A DNA stretch of 38,260 bases from a virus. The DNA lies in the IMG/VR virus record IMGVR_UViG_3300043331_000655, positions 1 through 38,260 of that record. The stretch is one strand, 5' to 3'. Below, piece by piece: positions 1 through 5,211 of this stretch. The translations under genes were made by a program, and so were the position numbers. The first letter of the stretch is position 1. Every line of letters begins with the position of its first letter. A model generated the notes under the pieces. The model saw only the letters and a program-made list of their open reading frames with translations, was not told where the DNA came from and did no database searches.

Positions 1-385
1 CCTGGGACTGACTGGATGCTCCTTGAACGGGGGGCGAAGGTCTGTGAGCATGATCGGGCGTCGGCTGAGATCCGGCGCCCGTTCCATTTTGGGACTGGCA
101 CGGCGCGACCACAAAGCTCGATTCCGCCTTGCGTCCCGTGCCGATCACGCGCTTCATGATGCGAAAGCGCTGGTACGGTTTGATGCCAAGGTTCGAAAGC
201 TGATTCTCGATCACGGCTGCGTCCTCGGGATCGACGAAGAAAACCTCTTCGTCCGTGGTCGAGAACATCACACGCCCGTTCGAGGTTTCTCTGCCCGTCG
301 CATACTTCACGGCCAGCTCGTAGGGCACGTTGGCGTCGAAGGTGAGGATGTCGGACTGCGCCGACCTGCCGTTAGCTGCTGGCAC
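1..385 (-). CDS. Hypothetical protein, C-terminus beyond window edge
   Basis: The frame stays open on the minus strand from a GTG at 385 to base 1, so at least 128 residues are encoded and the 3' end lies outside. The GTG lies inside the last codons of the upstream gene (its TAA is at 372-374), which implies translational coupling, and a G-rich stretch sits about 5 bases before it. The protein starts VPAANGRSAQSDILTFDA and contains the segments LAVKYATGRETSNGR and VFFVDPEDAAVIENQLSNLG, then becomes Gln/Ser/Pro-rich. I do not recognise a domain and assign no function. It probably forms the end of the leftward early transcript that starts near 640. Confidence 0.6.
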   Translation of the reverse strand, partial: MPAANGRSAQSDILTFDANVPYELAVKYATGRETSNGRVMFSTTDEEVFFVDPEDAAVIENQLSNLGIKPYQRFRIMKRVIGTGRKAESSFVVAPCQSQNGTGAGSQPTPDHAHRPSPPVQGASSQSQ

Positions 386-608
386 GGAGCACCCCCACGC
401 TGTCGATCCTGCGCTCGGCGTCGAACGCATAATCGCTGTCGCAATCCGGGCCGCGCAGCGCTTCATTAGCTTGCTTGGTGATGTAGGCGTGGGCGCTGTT
501 CAACAGACTCCACGCGGGTGAGATTGTCCAGCCGTCTTCCTTTCCGACGGCGACTCTGGCAGTGGCGAGGATCTTCGCGGCTGCCATCAACTGCTTGTAC
601 TGTTCCAT
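372..608 (-). CDS. Small hypothetical protein, leftward operon
   Basis: A 78-residue protein starting at ATG 606-608, with a textbook GGAGG about 8 bases upstream on the minus strand. It has an alpha-helical appearance (MEQYKQLMAAAKILATARVA, then SLLNSAHAYITKQANEALRG). No catalytic motif or transmembrane segment is visible. It is the first gene downstream of the leftward promoter at 644-673 and overlaps the next gene by 14 bases, so the two should be co-expressed. Its place beside a palindromic operator suggests an early or lysogeny-associated gene, but that is inferred from position only. Confidence 0.65.
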   Translation of the reverse strand: MEQYKQLMAAAKILATARVAVGKEDGWTISPAWSLLNSAHAYITKQANEALRGPDCDSDYAFDAERRIDSVGVLRASS

Positions 609-643
609 TTGGGAACCTCCGAAAAAATTAAACTGCTGCCTCT

Positions 644-673
644 AGTATGCTTGACGTCAAGCATTTATGTCAA
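644..673 (-). promoter_or_regulatory. Leftward sigma-70-type promoter
   Basis: On the minus strand there is a perfect -35 TTGACA (668-673), an 18-base spacer and a -10 CATACT (644-649). The start would fall about 30 bases before the ATG at 608. The spacer contains almost all of the palindrome at 647-664, so a repressor bound there would block this promoter. Confidence 0.55.
647..664. promoter_or_regulatory. 18-bp perfect palindromic operator
   Basis: ATGCTTGACGTCAAGCAT is its own reverse complement over all 18 bases. Two further ATGCTTAA half-sites follow at 676-683 and 697-704, giving a cluster of related sites across the divergent control region. This is the layout of a phage repressor operator serving two promoters. 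The repressor is not identified; the HTH proteins at 2551-3039 and 3572-3865 are candidates. Confidence 0.6.
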
Positions 674-680
674 CTATGCT
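651..680 (+). promoter_or_regulatory. Candidate rightward promoter
   Basis: TTGACG (651-656) and TATGCT (675-680) are separated by 18 bases. The -35 box lies inside the palindrome and the -10 box overlaps a half-site. It would drive the coupled operon 733-1983. The -10 match is only moderate. Confidence 0.4.
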
Positions 681-732
681 TAAACGTGAGGTAAACATGC
701 TTAACGAAAAGGAGGAGTTATAATCGTGACCG

Positions 733-891
733 ATGAAAGACAAGCCGGCAGTGGACCCGGAGGTGAGCGCGGCGGCGGCGGCGATGGGACGCAAAGGGGG
801 GCCAGCGAGGGCGGCGGCGCTGTCCGGGAAGAGGCGCAAGGAGATCGCGAAAGCAGCGGCACTGGCGCGATGGGGCAGCAAGAAGAAGTGA
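733..891 (+). CDS. Small basic KGG-motif protein
   Basis: A 52-residue protein from ATG 733 ending in TGA 889-891. It has the arrangement GRKGGPARAAALSG, RRKEIAKAAALARWGSKKK, which resembles the common small basic KGG-type proteins of bacteria and phages (GRKGG...RR.EIA..AA.ARW). The function of such proteins is not established; nucleic-acid binding is plausible from the charge. GGAGGAG at 711-717 is 15 bases before this ATG but only 8 bases before a GTG at 726 in another frame, so the initiation context is odd. The stop overlaps the next ATG by one base (TGATG), so it heads a coupled operon. Confidence 0.6.
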   Translation: MKDKPAVDPEVSAAAAAMGRKGGPARAAALSGKRRKEIAKAAALARWGSKKK

Positions 892-1094
892 TGTACACAA
901 TCACCGTGCACAACGCTCAAGGCGCAAGCGAGCAACACAGCGCGCCCACACGTAAAGCCATCGATGCGTGGCTGGCCGCCTGGGACAACCCGCTGCGGCT
1001 GTCCGCACGGGTAACCGACCAGGACGGCAATGAAGTTGCCGAGAAGCCTGCACGCGGGCGGCGCAAACTTATGTGGAAAGTGAGGGCGCGATGA
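891..1094 (+). CDS. Small hypothetical protein
   Basis: A 67-residue protein (MYTITVHNAQGASEQHS...) starting at ATG 891, which overlaps the preceding TGA. A purine-rich AGAAGAAG lies just upstream. The composition suggests a small beta-alpha fold: a short strand, a helix with AIDAWLAAWDN, then a charged tail ending in arginines. No known motif is recognised. It is second in the four-gene coupled operon that ends with a serine recombinase. The upstream in-frame extension to GTG 726 would add a Gly-rich segment that is only the shadow of the KGG gene. Confidence 0.55.
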   Translation: MYTITVHNAQGASEQHSAPTRKAIDAWLAAWDNPLRLSARVTDQDGNEVAEKPARGRRKLMWKVRAR

Positions 1095-1357
1095 CACCCC
1101 CGAATGGCGACTCGCCAATCGACAAGCTCAATGCAGCAATGAAACTGATGATGGAGTCCCAGGCAAAAAACTGGGAGGACCATCAGCGGATCTGGAAGGC
1201 AATCGGGCAGCTCGGGGAAGCGCAAAATCGCACGGATGCTCAGATTGCGGCACTCACCGCCTCACAGAAGGATGCGAACGAGCGCGTGGACAAACTCGTC
1301 AGCGCCATCGGTGAACTAATCTCGCGGCTTCCCGAAACTCAGCGAAAACCGTCCTGA
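1091..1357 (+). CDS. Predicted coiled-coil hypothetical protein
   Basis: An 88-residue protein from ATG 1091, which overlaps the previous stop as ATGA. The middle is a continuous amphipathic helix (KLNAAMKLMMESQAKNWEDH, QRIWKAIGQLGEAQ, QIAALTASQKDANERVDKLV), so a dimeric coiled coil is likely. There is no signal peptide or membrane segment. Its TGA overlaps the ATG of the recombinase (TGATG). It might be a recombinase accessory or regulatory protein, but nothing in the sequence proves that. Confidence 0.6.
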   Translation: MTPPNGDSPIDKLNAAMKLMMESQAKNWEDHQRIWKAIGQLGEAQNRTDAQIAALTASQKDANERVDKLVSAIGELISRLPETQRKPS

Positions 1358-1983
1358 TGGCGAATAGCAGGCGAGTGCAAAAACAGACGCGCGTGGCGAT
1401 CTACGCCCGAGTTTCCACCGAGGGCAAAGGCCAGGACACGGCCAACCAGGTTTTCCAGCTTCATGAGTACTGCGAGCGGCAGGGCTGGTCAGTGATCGGC
1501 GAGTACATCGACCACATCACCGGCAAGCACACCAACCGGGACGGCTTCAAACGGCTGTTCACCGATGCCTCGCAGCGGCGCTTCGATATCGTGCTGGTCT
1601 GGTCATTGGATCGGCTCACCCGTGAGGGTGTCTATGAAGCCTTCGAGCACATCCGGCGCCTGAATTCCTACGGCGTTCAATTCGAGTCGTTCACCGAAGC
1701 CCATTTCAGGACCACGGGACCGGCTGGCGAGTTGATGCTGGCTATCTCGGCCTGGATCGCCAAACAGGAGCGAATCCGGATTTCCGAGCGGACCAAGGCC
1801 GGCGTCCAACGAGCCAAGCGGGAAGGCAAGCACTGCGGCCGACCAGCTCGAGTATTCCGGCGCGACCTCGCTCTCGAGATGCACCGGGCCGGATCGAGCT
1901 ACCGGGAAATCGGCAAGGCACTGGGCGTTTCCTACGTCACCGTGCTCAACGCTGTTAAAAAAGCCTCCTCCCAGGCGGCCTGA
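1357..1983 (+). CDS. Serine recombinase, resolvase/invertase family
   Basis: A 208-residue protein with the N-terminal catalytic domain of small serine recombinases: VAIYARVSTEG with the nucleophile Ser at about residue 20, the helix-forming DTANQVFQLHEYCERQGW, LVWSLDRLTREG, and GELMLAISAWIAKQERIRIS leading into helix E. A C-terminal helix-turn-helix (about 165-205, SSYREIGKALGVSYVTVLNA) binds DNA. The length fits resolvases and invertases, not the about 450-aa large serine integrases. It could resolve or invert phage DNA or be a mobile passenger. It is the last gene of a coupled operon and is followed by a terminator-like hairpin. Confidence 0.9.
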   Translation: MANSRRVQKQTRVAIYARVSTEGKGQDTANQVFQLHEYCERQGWSVIGEYIDHITGKHTNRDGFKRLFTDASQRRFDIVLVWSLDRLTREGVYEAFEHIRRLNSYGVQFESFTEAHFRTTGPAGELMLAISAWIAKQERIRISERTKAGVQRAKREGKHCGRPARVFRRDLALEMHRAGSSYREIGKALGVSYVTVLNAVKKASSQAA

Positions 1984-2008
1984 TCCGCGTTGCAACCACT
2001 CACCCGGG

Positions 2009-2046
2009 CGGACCTATTTCAGCGTTAAACAAGCGGTCCGTTTTGT
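2009..2046 (+). terminator. Terminator-like hairpin after recombinase
   Basis: CGGACC (2009-2014) pairs with GGTCCG (2035-2040) and is followed by TTTTGT. The loop is 20 bases, long for an intrinsic terminator, so this is a moderate call. It lies 26 bases after the recombinase stop. Confidence 0.4.
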
Positions 2047-2085
2047 AACAGCCTTTCCCCTGTTTTCAGTCACTTAGACCCGAAT

Positions 2086-2101
2086 ATCACAATTTTGTGA
2101 T
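2086..2101. repeat. Inverted repeat with 2-bp centre
   Basis: ATCACAA-TT-TTGTGAT has seven-base perfect arms around two bases, in the non-coding DNA after the serine recombinase. It could be a regulator half-site pair or a recombinase crossover site, since serine recombinases cut with a 2-bp stagger. Nothing else distinguishes the two. Confidence 0.4.
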
Positions 2102-2207
2102 GTCCCACCCAGGCATTTCCATTCGTGCTACGGGTTATTGCGCGGATGCGAAATTTGCCCCCAAACCCCGCCTCTCTCGACCCTCCCGGCGCTCCCCTGC
2201 GCGCGCG

Positions 2208-2240
2208 GTCAAGTCTGCTTGACATGGGTTGCCTGTCAAG
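2208..2240. promoter_or_regulatory. Cluster of GTCAAG half-sites
   Basis: GTCAAG (2208-2213), its inverse CTTGAC (2218-2223) and a third GTCAAG (2235-2240) occur within 33 bases. The same hexamer forms the core of the operator palindrome at 647-664, so the same regulator may bind both places. The spacing differs between the two loci. Confidence 0.35.
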
Positions 2241-2267
2241 CTGTCGCACCGTCAGCACCGTCAGCAG

Positions 2268-2305
2268 GGCGGTGCGGAGATGGTACGGATTGAACGTCTC
2301 ACTCA
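2268..2305. repeat. 38-bp direct repeat, copy A
   Basis: These 38 bases are identical to 3827-3864. Both contain the first codons of the HTH gene on the minus strand. This is one of the anchors showing that the regulatory cassette is present twice. Confidence 0.85.
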
Positions 2306-2551
2306 TGCGATAAACCCACGGCGGCGCGCTTCCTCTTCAGACAGTCCGGTCTTCTGCTGGATCAGGTAGCCGGTGGTTTCATACTGCCACTTGCACAAGG
2401 CTGTCGAGCACTTTTCAATCAGGTCGACCAAAGCTGTGGCGTGCAGCATGACTTCGATCTGCTGGCCTTCGGCGTTGCGCGGCGTCAGCAGCAGCCGGAA
2501 GCAGTGAAACTCTTTCCAGTCGGTGATCTGTACCTCGATGTTGCTGTCCAT
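2303..2551 (-). CDS. Hypothetical protein of the regulatory cassette
   Basis: An 82-residue protein from ATG 2549-2551, whose start overlaps the TGA of the HTH/excisionase gene (TGATG). It reads MDSNIEVQITDWKEFHCFRL, then QIEVMLHATALVDLIEKCST, and ends in TGLSEEEARRRGFIA. It looks like a compact alpha/beta protein with no membrane segment. I do not recognise the family. It is the middle gene of copy A of the cassette and has no counterpart in copy B, where the excisionase remnant is followed directly by the HTH gene. Confidence 0.65.
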   Translation of the reverse strand: MDSNIEVQITDWKEFHCFRLLLTPRNAEGQQIEVMLHATALVDLIEKCSTALCKWQYETTGYLIQQKTGLSEEEARRRGFIA

Positions 2552-3039
2552 CACAGCGCCCTCAGATCCCGCGGCCGGATGCGCGTGCGGCGCCCGTCGC
2601 GGATCACCGGCAGCTCGCCGCTCTCGATCAGGTACCGCAGGTAGGCTTGCGTGAGCCCGGTTTGCTGCGCGGCCTGCTTGATGGTGAGGAGCTTCTCGGT
2701 TTTACCGCCGTAGATCGCGCTCAGACGGGCCAGCTTCTCGGCGAGCGATGCGGACCATTCCGAGATCGCCGCGACCTGTTGGTGAGGCGCGAGCTGCGCG
2801 CCGAGCGCTGAAAACTTTTCCACGAATGCCGGCGTCGAAACCACGGGCGGTTTCAGCCGCTCCACATCGGCCGGGTTGACGACGATGGCAGGCTTGTGGC
2901 CGTTGCGCGGCCTGTACGCGGTCTGCACCTTGCCGTCATGTATCCAGCGATCCATAGTCGCGCGGGAGATGCCGAGCAGCTCGGCCGCCTGGTGGCGTTC
3001 CGGCCATGCGGACAGGTCCGGTTCAGCGTGTTTTGTCAT
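2551..3039 (-). CDS. Double HTH DNA-binding (excisionase/MerR-like) protein
   Basis: A 162-residue protein. The N-terminal winged HTH is AWPERHQAAELLGISRATMD-RWIHDGKVQ with a wing around RPRNGHK; the C-terminal one is LLTIKQAAQQTGLTQAYLRY-LIESGELPVIRDGRRTRI, the typical excisionase-type HTH_17 pattern. The two halves are joined by a helical linker (about 75-115). ATG 3039 is preferred because upstream starts would run into the divergent gene and because a promoter lies exactly upstream. It is probably a regulator or a recombination directionality factor. A paralogue survives only as its last 21 codons at 3877-3942. Confidence 0.8.
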   Translation of the reverse strand: MTKHAEPDLSAWPERHQAAELLGISRATMDRWIHDGKVQTAYRPRNGHKPAIVVNPADVERLKPPVVSTPAFVEKFSALGAQLAPHQQVAAISEWSASLAEKLARLSAIYGGKTEKLLTIKQAAQQTGLTQAYLRYLIESGELPVIRDGRRTRIRPRDLRAL

Positions 3040-3046
3040 GTTCAGA

Positions 3047-3076
3047 ACTATATACTCAGTGCGGAGATCGAGTAAA
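3047..3076 (-). promoter_or_regulatory. Leftward promoter, probably for a leaderless mRNA
   Basis: On the minus strand TTTACT (3071-3076) and TATAGT (3047-3052) are 18 bases apart. Transcription would start within a few bases of the ATG at 3039, and no Shine-Dalgarno sequence precedes that ATG, so the message is probably leaderless. Confidence 0.5.
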
Positions 3077-3094
3077 TAGCCTACCCTGGAGGCG

Positions 3095-3292
3095 ATGGCG
3101 TACACGTGGGACCGCGAGCGGATGCATAAGATCACCGAGCATTACGAGATCGGCACCACCGACCAGGGCGACTTCATCCGCTGCCTGCACTGCGGCCTGA
3201 AAAGTTTCCACCCGGATGATGTGAAGAATCGCTACTGCGGCAAGTGCCATGTGTTCCATGAAGAACCGCGAAGCTGGCCTGCAGGTCATTGA
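3095..3292 (+). CDS. Small zinc-ribbon protein
   Basis: A 65-residue protein from ATG 3095, with TGGAGG a few bases upstream. It contains a four-cysteine zinc ribbon: CLHC, 14 residues with FHPDDVKNRY, then CGKC. The pattern CxxCG...H..DV..RYCG.C is familiar in small phage and bacterial accessory proteins of unknown function. It is transcribed divergently from the double-HTH gene. The next gene starts inside its 3' end. The C-terminal half is duplicated as a remnant at 3955-4025. Confidence 0.75.
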   Translation: MAYTWDRERMHKITEHYEIGTTDQGDFIRCLHCGLKSFHPDDVKNRYCGKCHVFHEEPRSWPAGH

Positions 3293-3473
3293 TGACCGCC
3301 GCACCGAAGACGAGTACGTGCCCGTGCTCGATCTGTGGTTCGACGTGGACGCACTCGACACGGCGAGCGGCACAGTGAATCTGGAGGACGTGATTCGAAT
3401 GCTCGATGCGGCGGCTCATGAGGCAGGCGCGACCTGCGTGCCGTCGCTCCCCTGCGCGCGGATGCGCTATTGA
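3258..3473 (+). CDS. Hypothetical acidic protein
   Basis: Begins at ATG 3258 (71 residues) or at ATG 3249, both inside the zinc-ribbon gene. It reads MKNREAGLQVIDDRRTEDEY, then VPVLDLWFDVDALDTASGTV and NLEDVIRMLDAAAHEAGA. The composition is clearly coding, acidic and soluble, but the family is not recognised. It is coupled to the zinc-ribbon gene and converges on the HTH gene at 3572-3865. Confidence 0.6.
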   Translation: MKNREAGLQVIDDRRTEDEYVPVLDLWFDVDALDTASGTVNLEDVIRMLDAAAHEAGATCVPSLPCARMRY

Positions 3474-3516
3474 TGCCTTGAGTATGCCGGGGCAGGCAAC
3501 GGTGGAAGCTGAAACT

Positions 3517-3552
3517 ACCGTCAGCACCGTCAGCACCGTCAGCACCGTCAGC
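3517..3552. repeat. Tandem 9-bp repeat, four units
   Basis: ACCGTCAGC is repeated exactly four times. Two units of the same repeat occur at 2248-2265, next to the truncated HTH gene. The array lies between two convergent gene ends and probably provided the homology for the deletion in copy A. Confidence 0.85.
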
Positions 3553-3571
3553 AGTCAGCCGGGCTTGTGGG

Positions 3572-3865
3572 TCATCGTCGGTGCGCCTTCGACTCCCGTA
3601 CTTCACAACTCACTCCCGGATCGGCTGCCGCGCGTTCGATCCGCTCGACCAAATCCGCGCTCAAACCTCGGCGATTGTTCAGCACATCGCTCAGGTACTG
3701 CGCCGAGATTCCCAGGGCGTTCGCTACGTCGCGTTGGCGCGTCGTTCCCGCCCAAGCCGCCAGCTCGTCACGCACACGCGCATCGGCAGCTTCGCGCTCG
3801 GCGTTGACCCGACGGTAGCGCTCAACGGCGGTGCGGAGATGGTACGGATTGAACGTCTCACTCAA
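3572..3865 (-). CDS. Cro/C1-type helix-turn-helix protein
   Basis: A 97-residue protein if it starts at TTG 3863-3865. That start aligns with the ATG of the truncated copy (SETFNPYHLRTA) and has AAGGA about 7 bases upstream; an in-frame ATG at 3880 would add five residues. The DNA-binding unit is QRDVANALGISAQYLSDVLN followed by NRRGLSADLVERI, a lambda-repressor-like HTH. There is no peptidase or dimerisation domain, so it is Cro-sized. It is a good candidate for the regulator that recognises the operator near 650. It follows directly after an excisionase-gene remnant. Confidence 0.75.
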   Translation of the reverse strand: MSETFNPYHLRTAVERYRRVNAEREAADARVRDELAAWAGTTRQRDVANALGISAQYLSDVLNNRRGLSADLVERIERAAADPGVSCEVRESKAHRR

Positions 3866-3876
3866 GCGGACGTCCT

Positions 3877-3942
3877 TCACAGCGCCCTCAGATCCCGCGG
3901 GCGGATGCGCGTGCGCTTGCCGTCCCGAATCACCGGCAGCTC
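3877..3942 (-). pseudogene. 3' remnant of a second double-HTH gene
   Basis: Read on the minus strand this encodes ELPVIRDGKRTRIRPRDLRA-L and a stop, matching the end of the 2551-3039 protein except for one Arg-to-Lys change. No upstream part remains: at about 3943 the sequence switches into zinc-ribbon remnant. This is the left side of a deletion junction in cassette copy B. Confidence 0.8.
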
Positions 3943-3954
3943 ACCCGTGCCTGC

Positions 3955-4025
3955 GGAGTTTCCATCCAGACGATGTGCTCAACCGCTACTGCGGCAAGTG
4001 CCACCAGTTCCATGACGAGCGAAAT
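3955..4025 (+). pseudogene. 3' remnant of a zinc-ribbon gene
   Basis: Encodes SFHPDDVLNRYCGKCHQFHD, matching SFHPDDVKNRYCGKCHVFHE of the intact gene at 3095-3292. The first CxxC pair and the start are missing. The frame runs without a stop into the gene at 4062, so an in-frame fusion is possible, but no good start precedes it. Confidence 0.75.
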
Positions 4026-4061
4026 CTCGCGCTTCGATCCATAACCTGCGACAGTGGGGGC

Positions 4062-4346
4062 ATGGAAAACCAGCAACAGCAGTTCAACCTTCACACGCGT
4101 GCAATCCTGGACGCGTTCTTTATCACCCGGATCATGGATCTGAAGTATCACAACCACGGCGCCGACCTCGGCAAACTCTCGACCGCGGACCGGCAGCAGA
4201 TCATCGCCGACGGTTGCGCCTGGTCCGAAGCCTACCTCCAACAGCAGGGACAGGTTCTACAGCAGGGTGTTCCCTACGGCCAGCAGCAGCAAGACCCAGT
4301 GGGCGCAGGCCGCAGCAGCGGTTTCGGGACGCGCGAGCGCACCTGA
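4062..4346 (+). CDS. Gln-rich hypothetical protein
   Basis: A 94-residue protein from ATG 4062, preceded by GTGGGGG. It has an alpha-helical N-terminal half (FNLHTRAILDAFFITRIMDL, then ADLGKLSTADRQQIIADGCA) and a Gln-rich tail (AYLQQQGQVLQQG, GQQQQDP). No known domain is recognised. It sits at the right end of cassette copy B, just before a long non-coding region. It could be a small structural or regulatory protein. Confidence 0.55.
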   Translation: MENQQQQFNLHTRAILDAFFITRIMDLKYHNHGADLGKLSTADRQQIIADGCAWSEAYLQQQGQVLQQGVPYGQQQQDPVGAGRSSGFGTRERT

Positions 4347-4890
4347 AAACCGACAAAAACCGACACTTTTCGGGGGGGGCAGGGATCGAGGACCACGACT
4401 GCGTGTTTCCCCGCCAGGGAGACTCGAAGTTTACCGACGAGTAAAAGACTTGCCGCCTAAAGGAAGGAAATTTCGCGGCCCTCTGGTTGGAATCATGACA
4501 CTTTTCACCTGGGCAGGTAACTAGGCTGTTGACTGGGCTTGCCTTTCCGCTCAGGAAAGTGTATTCAATTAGTGCGTATTTCAATCGGATTTCTGAAATG
4601 CGTTTCTCGAGTATCTGGGTAGTTGCAATGCACCCGACCATTGGCGTAAACTTTTCGACGGTTGCAGGCCGGCCAGCCTGCGATCTGAGCCCGCGAGGGC
4701 AAAAGCTGCGCGATGGCGGCTCCGAGGCGGCACCAAAACCGCCTACTGAACCGGGGCCGCCGCGCGATAGTTCCTGTTCAGTGGAGTCTTTGAGCTGACG
4801 CCCACAACCGCACGACAAACCGATCGCGAAAGGTCGAACACAGAGGAGATTTTTCTTGCTTCGCTCACGGAACGTGAACGTGGGGCGGAG
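4347..4890. other. Non-coding stretch
   Basis: No frame in this stretch has both a plausible start and coding-like composition. A 10-base direct repeat GACACTTTTC occurs at 4362-4371 and 4497-4506, and a G8 tract lies at about 4372-4379. A small GC-rich inverted repeat (GCAGGC...GCCTGC) lies near 4664-4681. Together with the hairpins that follow it could be a control or origin region. Confidence 0.5.
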
Positions 4891-4903
4891 TTGACTCTTT
4901 ATG

Positions 4904-4968
4904 AGTTATCGGAAGTGAGCTTAAGGGAGGTTGTCTCACCAACCCCCCTCACTATGCCTCCGATAACT
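4904..4968. other. 65-base nested hairpin, origin or RNA structure candidate
   Basis: Three nested stems share one axis. AGTTATCGGA (4904-4913) pairs with TCCGATAACT (4959-4968); AGTGAG (4914-4919) pairs with CTCACT (4948-4953); GGTTG (4929-4933) pairs with CAACC (4940-4944) around the loop TCTCAC. The outer 10 bp are perfect and contiguous with the second stem apart from a 5-base bulge. No U-run follows, so it is not an intrinsic terminator. It lies 244 bases before the replication gene. Confidence 0.75.
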
Positions 4969-5000
4969 GGCATATTATGCGCCCATCAAAGTGAGGGCTT

Positions 5001-5105
5001 CCCGCCATGCGGGACGCGCTCTCAGGGCCGCCGCGGACTCTACCCGCAACAACCCGTCACGCCTACACGACAGGAACACAGCAACGCCCCGAAGGGTCTG
5101 CTGTG
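5001..5105. other. Two further hairpins upstream of the replication gene
   Basis: CCCGC (5001-5005) pairs with GCGGG (5009-5013) around CAT. CACAGCA (5077-5083) pairs with TGCTGTG (5099-5105) with an inner CCC/GGG pairing around GAA. With the large hairpin at 4904-4968 they form a structured region ending about 106 bases before the GTG of the replication protein. No convincing gene is seen in 4891-5211. Confidence 0.5.
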
Positions 5106-5211
5106 CAATCCAATGATGTCGCAGAAGGCAGCGGAGTTTCAAGCGAAAACACGCCATGCCTTCTCTCGGGCCAACGTACAGCGCACCCACCGATAGATCG
5201 GCGGCCAGCCT

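Larger units (their letters stand above)
2070..2306 (-). pseudogene. Truncated, chimeric remnant of the HTH gene
   Basis: The open frame starts at ATG 2304-2306, overlapping the stop of the 82-aa gene as ATGA. Its first 13 residues (MSETFNPYHLRTA) match the start of the intact HTH protein at 3572-3865. The match then stops abruptly at a two-unit ACCGTCAGC repeat, and the rest has no coding character. In the other cassette copy the same repeat lies beyond the 3' end of the HTH gene. A deletion from codon 13 to that repeat would explain this copy. A short chimeric peptide could still be made. Confidence 0.6.

Noticed and set aside
1357-1983. Phage integrase of the large serine type
   Set aside because: At 208 residues it lacks the recombinase and zinc-ribbon domains of large serine integrases; it is resolvase/invertase-sized.
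3517-3552. CRISPR-like array
   Set aside because: Four 9-base units without spacers form a simple tandem repeat, not a CRISPR array.
4370-4470. tRNA-like T-arm sequence on the minus strand (CTCGATCCC)
   Set aside because: The flanking bases do not form the 5-bp T stem, and no acceptor or anticodon stem could be found. It may be chance; an attachment-site relic cannot be shown.
4201-4818. 205-codon leftward frame in the non-coding region
   Set aside because: Partly antisense to the gene at 4062-4346, with low-quality composition and no ribosome-binding site.
4891-5196. 101-codon frame covering the hairpins
   Set aside because: Only a TTG start is available, the translation crosses the strong inverted repeats, and no ribosome-binding site is seen.
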